NCBI RefSeq assembly: GCF_965219885.1
Contig: NZ_CBDCOT010000009.1
Span: 620,001 to 684,000, forward strand
Length of the DNA stretch: 64,000 nt
DNA from: Curvivirga sp965219885
Lineage (GTDB): Bacteria; Pseudomonadota; Alphaproteobacteria; UBA8366; Aestuariispiraceae
Direction of reading: 5' to 3'
The notes below the pieces were generated by a model. That model was not told the origin of the DNA. It did not search any database and saw only the letters and a list, made by a program, of their open reading frames with translations. Position 1 is the stretch's first letter, and each line of letters begins with the position of its first letter. Shown in pieces: positions 41,012 through 50,607 of this stretch. Both the position numbers and the translations under genes were made by a program.

Positions 41012-42235
41012 CTAACTACCGAATTTTGAGAGCCATTCAGCCTCAATCATTGTCATCCAGCTTGAATGAGGTTCAGATAAACTTTTCCCCAATTCATCAT
41101 TGGATAATGTTGCTTCATGACGCGGAATATTATTGAAACGCGCCTTGCTATCTTCATCCAGTAAAGACATTGAAAGAACCGTAATTTCACCCCAATATTC
41201 AGGGTTTTGCTTACGGGCTTGTGCTTCTGGTGACATCAAGAAATTCGCCACAACCTGTGCAGCCTGTTTATGCGCTGAGTTATATGGGATCGCAACGAAA
41301 TGGGTATTGCCGATCGTGCCATTTTCCATCACAAAGCTACGTGCTGTTTCAGGTAATTTACCTTCCTGTATCGCATTAGATGCGCTTCCCACATTAAAGG
41401 AATAGGCAAAATCAATTTCCCCATCATCCAAAAGCTGGATCATCTCCGCGCCATTCTTGGGGAATTGCTTGCCTTCACGCCATAGATAAGGGCGAATTTC
41501 ATCTAGCCAAGCCCAAAGCTTCTCTGTTTCCTGATCAAACTCGCTACCCGCATCTGCCAATAGTCGAGATGGATTATCAGATACCTCATATAAAACTTGT
41601 TTCATGAAGGTTGTACCTGTGAAATCAGGTAAAGCGGGATAAGTGACACGACCTGGATTTGCCTTTGCATATTCCATAAAAGCCGACATACTCTTTGGCG
41701 GATTTGGCACACGCGCCTGATCATGAATAAAAATCAATTGTGCCATTCCCCATGGAGATTCATATCCATCTGTTGGCAGGGTAAAGTCCAAAATAGTGGA
41801 CGGCTTTTCATCTGTATCAATCAATTTGAAATTTGGAAGATTCTCAACAAAAGGACCAAATAATAATCCGTTTTCTTTCATTTGGCGGAAATTCTCACCA
41901 TTAATCCAGATTAAATCAATGCTTCCATTTTCATCGCGCCCCGCCGATTTTTCCGCCAAAACACGGCGTACAGCATCGGCAGTATCTGTTAACTTCACAT
42001 GAATTAATTCAATGCCGTAGTCTTCCTCAACACGGTCTGCAACCCAATTGATATAGTTATTATAGGTCTCGCTTCCACCCCAAGCATTCCAGTAAACTTT
42101 TTGGCCTTCTGCCAAAACAACTGTTTTTTCCCATTGTTCCGCAAAACTAGTTCCGGTTAAAGCCGTTAGAGAAACCATCCCCGCCACGACAGGTGCAGCC
42201 AGTCTTTGAAAGAAATTACGCATATTCTGCCTCAC
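41012..42235 (-). CDS. ynjB: ABC importer substrate-binding protein, YnjB type
   Basis: A signal peptide (about residues 1-32, TGTSFAEQWE) leads into a type II periplasmic binding fold with VYWNAWGGSETYNNYINWVA and IDLIWINGENFRQMKENGLL, diagnostic of the YnjB family (COG4134). Its ligand is unknown; the fold is related to thiamine-, spermidine- and iron-binding proteins. Length is 407 aa. It heads the ynjBCD-type operon on the minus strand. Confidence 0.88.
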   Translation of the reverse strand: MRQNMRNFFQRLAAPVVAGMVSLTALTGTSFAEQWEKTVVLAEGQKVYWNAWGGSETYNNYINWVADRVEEDYGIELIHVKLTDTADAVRRVLAEKSAGRDENGSIDLIWINGENFRQMKENGLLFGPFVENLPNFKLIDTDEKPSTILDFTLPTDGYESPWGMAQLIFIHDQARVPNPPKSMSAFMEYAKANPGRVTYPALPDFTGTTFMKQVLYEVSDNPSRLLADAGSEFDQETEKLWAWLDEIRPYLWREGKQFPKNGAEMIQLLDDGEIDFAYSFNVGSASNAIQEGKLPETARSFVMENGTIGNTHFVAIPYNSAHKQAAQVVANFLMSPEAQARKQNPEYWGEITVLSMSLLDEDSKARFNNIPRHEATLSNDELGKSLSEPHSSWMTMIEAEWLSKFGS

Positions 42236-42438
42236 TATTAACTTTCTTCTTATACACTGATTTTCCTACAGACATAAGTAAAGATTGTCAGCCGCTAGTT
42301 TGTAATCACACGTAAATGTGATTTCAGATCGACGATGAATAAAATCACATTTTGTTATTTTCTATCTTGCCGGATCTGAATTTGCAGGATAGAAGCCAAT
42401 TATTGATATTTTAAATTTTCTTTCGGGAAGACCAAAGT
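42236..42438. other. Divergent promoter region, ynjB and GNAT gene
   Basis: This AT-rich stretch lies between the ynjB start and the structured segment at 42439. It must carry the ynjB promoter and perhaps that of the GNAT transcript. I see no thiamine-pyrophosphate riboswitch motif on either strand. Confidence 0.4.
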
Positions 42439-42530
42439 GGGCCTTACAAGTTTAAACCTACGACGACGAAGCAATGAACGACGCCGGATCGCATCCGCCG
42501 TTCGTTTCTGCATGTCGTAGAGAACAGGCC
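42439..42530 (+). ncRNA. Candidate structured leader RNA before the GNAT gene
   Basis: Three nested stems can be drawn by hand: GGCCT (42440-42444) with AGGCC (42526-42530); CTACGAC (42458-42464) with GTCGTAG (42514-42520), perfect 7 bp; and an inner CGGAT-CGC-ATCCG hairpin (42485-42497). The segment is much richer in GC than its surroundings and ends 59 bp before the GNAT start, as a cis-regulatory RNA would. It matches no riboswitch I know. It could also be a separate small RNA on either strand. Confidence 0.5.
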
Positions 42531-42589
42531 TTATTATTCCTGCCCTGAAACTCTGCGTGGATAAAATTTAAAGAGTATCAGAGGCAATT

Positions 42590-43087
42590 ATGACTATTAC
42601 CCTTCAAGCCGAAAATCTAACTGACAAAGCTGACATCACACAACTAATCGATACCTGTTTTGGTACAGATCGGAAGACAAGAACCGTTTATCAGTTCAGA
42701 GACGGTATTGACGCCTATGAACAACTTTGCATGACTGCAAAGGACGAAAATGACAACTTAGTTGGATCCCTCAGATTTTGGCCTGTCACTTTACCTAATG
42801 GAGAGACAATTCCTCTATTTGGGCCTCTGGCTGTCAAACCTGACCTTCAGGGACAAGGCCTAGGCAGACGCCTTATTCAAGCCGGACATGACCAAGTGAA
42901 AGCCGGGGGGTATCCTGCGATGCTGATTATTGGGCGTCCTGACTATTATAAACCATTCGGTTATAACGAAGATGTCATTTCTAATCTTCAACTCCCTGGC
43001 CCTGTCGCACCTCTAACCTTTATGGGGTTAGAGTTTAAAAAAGGTTATCTATCAAAATTATCGGGACTGATAACAGCTGCCCGCTAA
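42590..43087 (+). CDS. GNAT family N-acetyltransferase (YhbS-like)
   Basis: The acetyl-CoA binding motif A is clear: LAVKPDLQGQGLGRRLIQAG (about residues 82-101), with the Q/RxxGxG/A pattern, followed by motif B and YYKPFGYNED typical of YhbS-type enzymes. Substrate unknown. Length 165 aa is normal. Its stop is only 2 bp from the end of the convergent LysR gene, without a terminator between. It may be controlled by the structured leader upstream. Confidence 0.85.
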   Translation: MTITLQAENLTDKADITQLIDTCFGTDRKTRTVYQFRDGIDAYEQLCMTAKDENDNLVGSLRFWPVTLPNGETIPLFGPLAVKPDLQGQGLGRRLIQAGHDQVKAGGYPAMLIIGRPDYYKPFGYNEDVISNLQLPGPVAPLTFMGLEFKKGYLSKLSGLITAAR

Positions 43088-43089
43088 CG

Positions 43090-43986
43090 TTAGAATCTCG
43101 ACTTGGTAAAATCGATGAAATCCTGAAGCATTGGCGAAGGTGGATATCCAGCGCGCCAAGCGAGAATAAGAGGCAGTGCGGGCACATCATCTTCGATCTC
43201 TATAGCAACGACTTCACCACCATTATAAGTTTCACGGGTTTGAGGACGCATCGCAGAAAGAGAAAAACCCAAACCGCTTGCAACAGCACATCTTACGGAT
43301 TCCATCGTTGTGGAGCGAAAAGAAATTTGTGGATTGATATCCGCATGACTTAAGATACCTTTAAAATAATCTCGGCTATAGGGACCATCAAACAGGATAA
43401 AGTTGTCCCCTGACAAATTTGCCAGCGATAAACTCTTCTGCGTGGAATATGGATGCTCTCTTGGTAACAAAATATATGGCTTCAATCGCGTTAAAACGAT
43501 CCAATCCAAATCTGATCCCGCCAATCCCATATCATAGGTCAATGCCAGATCAACCTCGCCTTTTAACAGATGCGATACAATTTCATCCTGAAAAGTTTCA
43601 CGAGCCTCTATCTCAATATTTGATGCTTGTTTCATATAGGAAGTAATTAAATCGCTAAGATAAAAAGGCGCAATTGTATGAAAGCAAGCCATACGAATCT
43701 TACCCTTTTTATGAGCCGCAATAGACAAGGCATCACGTTCCATACGATTGGCTTCTTGCACCAAATTTCTCGCCAATGTCAGAAAGCTTCGCCCCTGAGA
43801 CGTAAGTTCCATCCCCCGTGCATGATGACGAATAAAAAGCTGAAAACCATATAAATCTTCCAACTTATCAAGTGCCTGCGCAATTGCGGGTTGAGAGATA
43901 TTTAATGCACGTGAAGCCTGTGCAATGCCGCCCTCATCAACGACTGATAAAAAATAACTGCATTGTTTAAGAGTATATTTAACCAT
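43090..43986 (-). CDS. LysR-family transcriptional regulator
   Basis: The N-terminal winged helix-turn-helix (residues 1-60) has the family pattern LSVVDEGGIAQASRALNISQ, then QPAIAQALDKLE; a two-lobed effector domain fills 90-298. It is divergent from the phytanoyl-CoA dioxygenase-like gene with only 96 bp between starts, the usual arrangement when a LysR protein controls its neighbour. The effector is unknown; a substrate or product of the dioxygenase is the natural guess. Confidence 0.93.
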   Translation of the reverse strand: MVKYTLKQCSYFLSVVDEGGIAQASRALNISQPAIAQALDKLEDLYGFQLFIRHHARGMELTSQGRSFLTLARNLVQEANRMERDALSIAAHKKGKIRMACFHTIAPFYLSDLITSYMKQASNIEIEARETFQDEIVSHLLKGEVDLALTYDMGLAGSDLDWIVLTRLKPYILLPREHPYSTQKSLSLANLSGDNFILFDGPYSRDYFKGILSHADINPQISFRSTTMESVRCAVASGLGFSLSAMRPQTRETYNGGEVVAIEIEDDVPALPLILAWRAGYPPSPMLQDFIDFTKSRF

Positions 43987-44082
43987 ATTTTTCTTTCTTT
44001 AATGGAAATATAAAACAGTTTTTCTGAATTATCTACATCCGATATTCTTTCTTCCAGAGATTAAAAATGGGATGGAAGCCAA

Positions 44083-44958
44083 ATGAAAAATTTAACCAAA
44101 GAGCAAATTGAACAATTTAATCGTGATGGTTTTTTAGTGGTCGAAAACGCAATTGACCCTGAACTGTTACAGCAGATGAAAGATGATTTTAACAATTGGG
44201 TTGATGAAAGCCGTAAGTTTGAGAAACCGTATGGTGAAACTGTTGATGGACGCCCACGCTTTGATTTGGAACCGGGCCATAATGCTGTCCAACCGGGTTT
44301 ACGCCGGGTAAATGCACCTGTTGAAGTTTCCAAAGCTTATTATGATGCCATGATCAACAGTAATGTCGGGAATTATGTAGCCGATCTGGTTGGTGCCAAT
44401 GTTAAATTTCACCATTCAAAGATCAATTCCAAATTGCCAAAGACCAAAACCGTCGTAAAATGGCATCAGGATTTTCCTTTTACCCCCCATACCAATGATG
44501 ATCTGATCACATGCCTCTTTATGGTAGACGATGTGACCGAAGAAAACGGTCCTTTGGAAGTTGTCGCAGGATCACATAAAGAGGAAATCCATACATTATG
44601 GCATGACGGCGTTTTTACAGGTGCGGTTAAAGATGATGTGACGGCAGATTGCATTAAAAAATCTGTCACCTGTACAGGTAAGGCAGGTAGTGTGGCGTTA
44701 ATGCATACACGTACGTTACATGGATCTGCACCAAATAACTCCGATAAACCACGTACATTATTTATCTGCGTCTATTCTGCTGAAGATGCTATTCCTGTCT
44801 CTCCTAATCCTGTACCAACAGAATATGAAGGCCTAATTGTTCGCGGACAAAAAACTAACAAAATCCGTTCCGTGGATTATGATATGGATATGCCACAAAA
44901 ACCAAAATCCGCTTCTTTCTTTGATCAGCAGGCTAAACATAAAGAAAACGCAGCCTAG
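44083..44958 (+). CDS. Phytanoyl-CoA dioxygenase (PhyH) family protein
   Basis: This is an Fe(II)/2-oxoglutarate oxygenase of the PhyH fold. The iron triad is His128 and Asp130 (WHQDFP) with His213 (TLHGSAPN); the Arg in the following NSDKPRTLF is the likely 2-oxoglutarate anchor. Members hydroxylate diverse small molecules (ectoine, mitomycin-type precursors, lipids, quorum signals), so the substrate is open. At 291 aa it is typical. It is divergent from the LysR gene and ends in a strong terminator. Confidence 0.9.
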   Translation: MKNLTKEQIEQFNRDGFLVVENAIDPELLQQMKDDFNNWVDESRKFEKPYGETVDGRPRFDLEPGHNAVQPGLRRVNAPVEVSKAYYDAMINSNVGNYVADLVGANVKFHHSKINSKLPKTKTVVKWHQDFPFTPHTNDDLITCLFMVDDVTEENGPLEVVAGSHKEEIHTLWHDGVFTGAVKDDVTADCIKKSVTCTGKAGSVALMHTRTLHGSAPNNSDKPRTLFICVYSAEDAIPVSPNPVPTEYEGLIVRGQKTNKIRSVDYDMDMPQKPKSASFFDQQAKHKENAA

Positions 44959-44974
44959 ATTTCTATTAGAAACG

Positions 44975-45004
44975 AAAAAGGGCTTCAATCTTGAAGCCCT
45001 TTTT
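44975..45004. terminator. Bidirectional intrinsic terminator
   Basis: AAAAAGGGCTTCAA (44975-44988) pairs perfectly with TTGAAGCCCTTTTT (44991-45004) around two bases, between the convergent PhyH gene and the HD-GYP gene. Confidence 0.93.
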
Positions 45005-45006
45005 TA

Positions 45007-46074
45007 TTAATCATCCGGAAACTCGCCGCGCATTTCATTAATTTCGGGCAGAATACGAATAAATGCAGCCACCACATCAGGATCAAAATGTTGACCTGCG
45101 CTGGACTTGATCATCTCAACAGCATCTTCCAGGCTCCATGGCTTCTTATAAGGACGTACAGATAACAACGCATCATATACATCTGCCACAGCTGCAATTC
45201 GTGCAGAAATCGGTATGTCTTTACCAGACAATTTCTTAGGATAGCCCGATCCGTCCCATTTCTCATGATGACATACGGCGATTTCATGGGCCATATTCAT
45301 TAATGGTGTATCATATCCATTCAGGATTTCACCGCCAATTTCCGCATGTGTATCCATAATCACACGTTCTTCTGCATCAAGACGCCCAGGCTTTAAAAGA
45401 ATGCTATCCGGGATACCGATTTTACCAACATCATGCATAGGGGCTGCATTCAATATCAATTCGCAATATTGTTCGCTTTCTCCCAACTCCCGTGCAATCA
45501 TCTCACAAATCTTGCTCATCCGGATAATATGCATACCAGTTTCATTATCCCGATATTCGGACGCCTTACCAAGGATACGGACCACTGAAAGTTGCGATGC
45601 ACGAATTTCCTGTGTCCGTCTTTCAACAATCCCCTCTAATTCATCCACTTTCATTCTTTGTTGCTTAAAGTAATATCGCGTTTCAAGCATATTGCGAATA
45701 CGCTGCATAACTTCCCAATGTTTGAAAGGTTTTACCAGAAAATCTCTAGCGCCCTTTTCTAACGCTTTCTGGCGCGTAACTTCATCCGTTTCAGCCGTTA
45801 ATACCAAGACCGGCATATAATCATCTTCTTTAATTTCCGATAGCAATGCATCCATCACATCAAAGCCGGACATTTCAGGCATGCGAATATCCAATAAGAT
45901 AATATCGAAATCATGTTCTCGATACAGCGAGACAACCTGTGTAGGATCAGTCGTTGAATAAACATTATCGTAATATTCTTCATCCAACATATGTTCTAAA
46001 AGCTGAACATTCTCAGTCTTGTCATCAACGATCAAAATTTTTGATTGCTGGAGAACTAGGTTCAATTGGCTCAT
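45007..46074 (-). CDS. Response regulator with HD-GYP phosphodiesterase domain
   Basis: A receiver domain (about 12-125, phospho-acceptor Asp in IILLDIRMPEM) is joined by a coiled linker to an HD-GYP domain (about 155-350). The HD motif (MHDVGKIGIPD) and the complete GYP motif (HHEKWDGSGYP) are intact, so it should hydrolyse cyclic di-GMP. Its start overlaps the hybrid kinase stop by 4 bp (ATGA), so the two proteins are almost certainly signalling partners. Confidence 0.95.
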   Translation of the reverse strand: MSQLNLVLQQSKILIVDDKTENVQLLEHMLDEEYYDNVYSTTDPTQVVSLYREHDFDIILLDIRMPEMSGFDVMDALLSEIKEDDYMPVLVLTAETDEVTRQKALEKGARDFLVKPFKHWEVMQRIRNMLETRYYFKQQRMKVDELEGIVERRTQEIRASQLSVVRILGKASEYRDNETGMHIIRMSKICEMIARELGESEQYCELILNAAPMHDVGKIGIPDSILLKPGRLDAEERVIMDTHAEIGGEILNGYDTPLMNMAHEIAVCHHEKWDGSGYPKKLSGKDIPISARIAAVADVYDALLSVRPYKKPWSLEDAVEMIKSSAGQHFDPDVVAAFIRILPEINEMRGEFPDD

Positions 46075-48677
46075 GACTTCTTATCTCCGTCGAAACTTTG
46101 TTCCAGAAAATCTACAATCATTGCTAAGTCAACAGGCTTTCTAATATAGGCCTTACAACCGAGATTCATCATCATATCTTGTATATCTGGATCTATATTG
46201 GATGTTACAATCGCAAGAGGGATATCCCTAATTTCAGGTATCGTGCGCATCTTTTGCATCACGGTAACTCCATCAATATCAGGCAAGCTAATATCCAACA
46301 ATATAGCATCTGGTTTTAGCATTTTCGCCATAGACAATCCCGCTTCTCCATCCATGGCCGCAACCAATGCTGTATTATCTAGTTCCTCAACAAAAGCTTC
46401 CATGAAGGAGATATTTTGTGGATTATCTTCAATATAAAGAATGACTTTATTCTCCATATCGACATTTTCTAGACTACGCCCAATGAAAACAGGATCACTT
46501 TCTTCTTTTTCTTCTTCGGCAACTAGGGGGAATTCCACCCAAAACTCACTACCTTCACCCTCATTAGATTTCAGGCCTATAGCCCCTCCCATGTTTTCAA
46601 CAAGCATCTTGGTAAGATATAAACCAATACCTGTTCCTTCAACTTGGGTTAACTCAGCCCCTAGACGCTTGAAAGGCGAAAAGACGTCATTCAATTTATC
46701 TTCTGCAATTCCATAACCTGTGTCTGAAACAGTCACGCGACATAAGTCAACTTCTGGAAATTCACAACTCAGACTCACTTGACCGTCTTCTTTGTTATAT
46801 TTCACGGCGTTAGATAAAAGATTAAGGAAAACCTGCCTCAAACGACGCATATCAGCATAGACAAAGAAATCTTCGTCACCGAGCTTAATATCAAACTGCA
46901 CATCTTTATCTAGTTGTGCAGGAAGTGTTAAAGATTGCTCCCAGACAGCCAGTAGGGTTTCACGCATATTGACGACCTCTTCACTGAGAACGTCTTTACC
47001 GCTCTCAACACGCGCCATATCCAGAACCTCGTCAATCAAGGACAATAGATGATTTCCGCTGCTTAAAATCGTCGACACTTGTCGTTGTTGACGTTCTTCT
47101 AGTTGATGCCTTTTACTGTTTAATAATAATTGCGCATGGCCGAGAATAGAATTCAGGGGTGTACGCAATTCATGGCTCATATTGGAAAGAAAACGTGTTT
47201 TCGCATCATTGGCATTTTGTGCCTGATGGATCGCATCCTCAAGCTTTTCAGTGGCTTCCTTGCGATCTGTAATATCAAGCATTGTAACGCGCCCTTCACG
47301 AAGGCCAACCTCATCATCAATAACGATCGTTGCAGAAATAGATACCCAAATCAAATCTCCAGAAGCTTTACGTAAACATACTTCTTGATCATGCATTTCT
47401 GTACCTTGAAAGAAGTCTGCCCAGATTTGTGCCGTTTCAATCCTGCCATCCAGATCGGATTGATAATCCATAATACTACTATTGATTAACTCTTGAGCTT
47501 TATATCCTAGTAGATTTTCAAATGTTTTATTTAAGCGTGTAATACGGCCATCTGAAAGTTGGATTGTCGCATAGGCAACAGGTGCTTCTTCATACAGGGT
47601 TACTAATTCATTTTGTGTTCTTTCACGCTCTGATACATCACGTAAAATACCTGCATAGTGAGGCACCCCTTCAATCTCAATTCTTGAAACATTCAGATCA
47701 ATCATAAAGATGGAACCATTTTTATGCAGCCCCTGCAAAGCACCGCGGTTAAAATTGATAACATCCTTTTTATGTAGACGTGCATTCTTGAGATACATGT
47801 CATGATCGTCACGTTCTGACATTGGCAATAACATATTCACGTTATGCCCTAGCATCTCATTCTCTTTATACCCGAACATTGAAGTGACTGCAGGGTTCAC
47901 ATATTTAACGATCCCTTTTTGATCAATATATATAATCGCGTCACTTGTATTCGTGATCAGCGTTTTATATTCCGCTAGACGATTGTTTAACTGAAGCCCG
48001 GATTTCACTTGTAATTGATCCATATTTTGACGTTGACGCCAAAACAAAAACACACTCCCTACAACAAACAAAACGCAGAAATAAGCTAGATAAACATAAG
48101 ATTCTGCGCTTTGTAGAAAAGAAACTTTTCTTGTTTTTTCTTGCTGATATCGATGAAATATTACCTCGCTCAATGCTGATAGAGGCTCAGCTATTAAGGA
48201 GCGGTCCATCGGATTATTCTCAACGAAAGTTGAAAAATCACCGTCAGTTTCCAGAACTCTAATCAGGTCCGAAATCTGTTTGTCATAAGCATGTAACCCG
48301 TCATTCAAACGAATGAGAATTTCTTTTCCATCATCATCTAGTATGTCCGATACATGTGCTAAATGATTTTGAATAATATTTATTTGATTTAGAGCTTGCT
48401 GTGCCGCACTTAAGTCACCAGCACTAGTTGCTTGATAGTGAAAATATGATAAGCCATCGAAACCAAGTTCCTGTTGCACAGCAAACAGTTCTATTTTGAT
48501 TTCATCGATTTCTGAAGAATGACCGCTCTCTTCCAGAAAACCATATTCATTTTTACTAGAATGATATTGGGTCAGTAAAAAAACACCGATACTCAGATAT
48601 ACCCCTACGAATATCATAAAGATATAAACAGGCACTTTTGTTGTAAGTTTTTTTTCCTTGGGTGTTTCAACTACCAT
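46071..48677 (-). CDS. Membrane hybrid sensor histidine kinase with two PAS domains
   Basis: Two membrane helices (about 16-35 and 194-212) flank a periplasmic helical sensor. Two PAS/PAC domains follow (about 230-350 and 355-475), then HisKA with phospho-acceptor His502 in FLSNMSHELRTPLNSILGHA, an ATPase domain with DTGYGIAED and GTGIGLYLTKML, and a C-terminal receiver (about 745-865, Asp in AILLDISLPD). It overlaps the HD-GYP gene by 4 bp, pointing to control of cyclic di-GMP breakdown. Length 868 aa. Confidence 0.94.
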   Translation of the reverse strand: MVVETPKEKKLTTKVPVYIFMIFVGVYLSIGVFLLTQYHSSKNEYGFLEESGHSSEIDEIKIELFAVQQELGFDGLSYFHYQATSAGDLSAAQQALNQINIIQNHLAHVSDILDDDGKEILIRLNDGLHAYDKQISDLIRVLETDGDFSTFVENNPMDRSLIAEPLSALSEVIFHRYQQEKTRKVSFLQSAESYVYLAYFCVLFVVGSVFLFWRQRQNMDQLQVKSGLQLNNRLAEYKTLITNTSDAIIYIDQKGIVKYVNPAVTSMFGYKENEMLGHNVNMLLPMSERDDHDMYLKNARLHKKDVINFNRGALQGLHKNGSIFMIDLNVSRIEIEGVPHYAGILRDVSERERTQNELVTLYEEAPVAYATIQLSDGRITRLNKTFENLLGYKAQELINSSIMDYQSDLDGRIETAQIWADFFQGTEMHDQEVCLRKASGDLIWVSISATIVIDDEVGLREGRVTMLDITDRKEATEKLEDAIHQAQNANDAKTRFLSNMSHELRTPLNSILGHAQLLLNSKRHQLEERQQRQVSTILSSGNHLLSLIDEVLDMARVESGKDVLSEEVVNMRETLLAVWEQSLTLPAQLDKDVQFDIKLGDEDFFVYADMRRLRQVFLNLLSNAVKYNKEDGQVSLSCEFPEVDLCRVTVSDTGYGIAEDKLNDVFSPFKRLGAELTQVEGTGIGLYLTKMLVENMGGAIGLKSNEGEGSEFWVEFPLVAEEEKEESDPVFIGRSLENVDMENKVILYIEDNPQNISFMEAFVEELDNTALVAAMDGEAGLSMAKMLKPDAILLDISLPDIDGVTVMQKMRTIPEIRDIPLAIVTSNIDPDIQDMMMNLGCKAYIRKPVDLAMIVDFLEQSFDGDKKS

Positions 48678-48892
48678 CTATCAGACCTGATTTTGATCTC
48701 TGCGCTTTTTCTAGGTCATAAGCTATACAAGCTTACGATATCGCATTCAGTGCAAATATCCTGTCGCTTTCTGTTATTTTTTTCAAGCTTTTTTATTAGT
48801 TTTCAATTTGTTACTTGCAACTCTTGCCGCATCAAAACAGGTTACACAAACTCAAATACCCTATAATTTTCAAGGGAATAGTCTTCATTTAA

Positions 48893-50161
48893 TTAATTGC
48901 CCTTTGATGTTTCATTGGCAGTCAGGTCTAATCGCCACAACATGACTCCACCAACAACAAAAAAACCAACAATCACAGCCATACCCGCCCGCTGACTATC
49001 AAACCAAAGGGTAAACATTGCCAACAACCAAGGCCCTAAAAAGGCGGTTGCTTTCCCTGACAATGCATATAAACCGAAATATTCAGTATGTAAGTTTGGT
49101 GGTGCCAAATGGGCCAATAAAGATCGACTAGAAGATTGAGCTGGACCAAGGAAAAATCCAACAGTTAAACCAACGACCCAGAAAATCATCACATCTGTAA
49201 CGAAAACAGCCCCAAGGCAAAGAATGGTTAACGATCCAATTGAAATCAAGATAACCCTTTTCGGTCCCCATTTATCATCAAACCAAGAAAATGTTATTGC
49301 GCCGATACCTGCAGTAACATTTAACGCAATTCCAAAAGTAATCACACCAGCCAGATCCATACCAAATGTACCAGCCGCATACACCCCACCAAAAATAAAC
49401 AACGTATTTAATCCATCGGTATAAAACATACGAGCGATCAAATATTTCAAGACAACCTTTTCTTTTGCGAGCTTTTTAAAAGTCTCAAACAATGTGGTAA
49501 AACCTTTTGAAACTGCTTGGCTGATAGGTAATCCGTTGGTTTGGGATTTAGGTAAAAACATAAAAGTGGGAATGGAAAAAAACGTCAACCAGATCGCCAC
49601 TAATATAAATGTTGCGCGCACATGTTCCGCATTTTCCGTTGCGAGGCCAAACCAAGGTATTTCTGCTTGCACAAAGCCTAACAAGCTAATGACAAGACAA
49701 CATAAGCCACCAATATACCCAAGTCCCCAACCCCATCCAGAAATACGTCCCCATTTTTCACGTGGGGCAACCTCTGGCAAGTAGGCGTTATAGAAAACCA
49801 TCGAAAATTCAAAGGCAACGGTTGCAATCACAGTTAATATAACTGCTAGAACCAAAGAATCTGATCCCGGAGTTACCAACCAAAGCAACCCTGTTGCTAA
49901 AACACATAAAGCTGTAAAAGCCAATAACCACCTCGCACGGTGACCGGCATGATCCGCAATGGCACCAAATATAGGTGCAAATACAGCTAAAAGTACACCA
50001 GCTAAAGCCATGGCTTGCCCCCATAATGCAGTTCCAACTTCTGGATCATCGACTACAGCCTGAGAAAAATATGTGGGGAAAATAAATGTCATTATGATTG
50101 TTGGAAAAGCAGAATTTGCCCAATCATACATACACCAGCCAGCCGCTGCTGATTTTTTCAT
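48893..50161 (-). CDS. MFS transporter, UMF1 (Atg22-like) family
   Basis: The start WCMYDWANSAFPTIIMTFIFPTYF is diagnostic of the UMF1 branch of the major facilitator superfamily, related to vacuolar amino-acid exporter Atg22. About twelve membrane helices are evident, with FGAIADHAGHRARWL as the MFS loop motif after helix 2. Substrate unknown. Length 422 aa is normal. It is divergent from the YbjQ-like gene, with 118 bp between them. Confidence 0.9.
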   Translation of the reverse strand: MKKSAAAGWCMYDWANSAFPTIIMTFIFPTYFSQAVVDDPEVGTALWGQAMALAGVLLAVFAPIFGAIADHAGHRARWLLAFTALCVLATGLLWLVTPGSDSLVLAVILTVIATVAFEFSMVFYNAYLPEVAPREKWGRISGWGWGLGYIGGLCCLVISLLGFVQAEIPWFGLATENAEHVRATFILVAIWLTFFSIPTFMFLPKSQTNGLPISQAVSKGFTTLFETFKKLAKEKVVLKYLIARMFYTDGLNTLFIFGGVYAAGTFGMDLAGVITFGIALNVTAGIGAITFSWFDDKWGPKRVILISIGSLTILCLGAVFVTDVMIFWVVGLTVGFFLGPAQSSSRSLLAHLAPPNLHTEYFGLYALSGKATAFLGPWLLAMFTLWFDSQRAGMAVIVGFFVVGGVMLWRLDLTANETSKGN

Positions 50162-50279
50162 TACTTTACCTTTACTCCAAAGCTAGAGAATATTTTTATC
50201 CTTGAAACTTTGACAATCTGTTCCAAAATGAGAAGACGCCAACCTTAACAGCTTTACCTAATTTAGAAAGAGACAAAAA

Positions 50280-50606
50280 ATGCAAGTAAGTACAACTGAT
50301 ACACTTGAGGGATATAGAGTAACTGCCTATCACGGCATTGTAAGCGGTGAAACAATTTTTGGTGCAAATATCTTTAGAGATTTTTTTGCAGGCATTCGTG
50401 ATATTGTTGGTGGTCGTTCCGGTTCATATGAAAAAGTTTTAAATGAGGGTAAAGAAACCGCTATTGAAGATATGACAAAGCGTGCTGCAGATTTGGGTGC
50501 AAACGCAGTTATTGGTTGTGATCTGGATTATGAGACGCTTGGCGACAAAAGTTCCATGTTAATGGTTGTGGCAAGCGGCACTGCTGTCACGATAGAAAAA
50601 ATATAA
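50280..50606 (+). CDS. YbjQ/UPF0145 family protein
   Basis: The family pattern is complete: GYRVTAYHGIVSGETIFGAN at the N-terminus, GGRSGSYEKVLNEGKETA in the middle, and AADLGANAVIGCDLDYETLG near the end, in 108 aa. UPF0145 proteins form pentamers and are listed as possible heavy-metal-binding proteins, but no role is proved. The ATG follows the purine run AAAGAGAC. It is convergent with, and 1 bp from, the DUF1223 gene. Confidence 0.92.
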   Translation: MQVSTTDTLEGYRVTAYHGIVSGETIFGANIFRDFFAGIRDIVGGRSGSYEKVLNEGKETAIEDMTKRAADLGANAVIGCDLDYETLGDKSSMLMVVASGTAVTIEKI

Positions 50607-50607
50607 A

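Noticed and set aside
38632..42235. Reading the ABC importer as thiBPQ
   Set aside because: The binding protein matches the YnjB family rather than ThiB, so the YnjBCD name is used and the substrate left open.
42236..42589. Thiamine-pyrophosphate riboswitch before the ThiBPQ-like importer
   Set aside because: The conserved CTGAGA and ACCTGATC-type elements are missing, and the structured segment is on the side of the GNAT gene, not of the importer.
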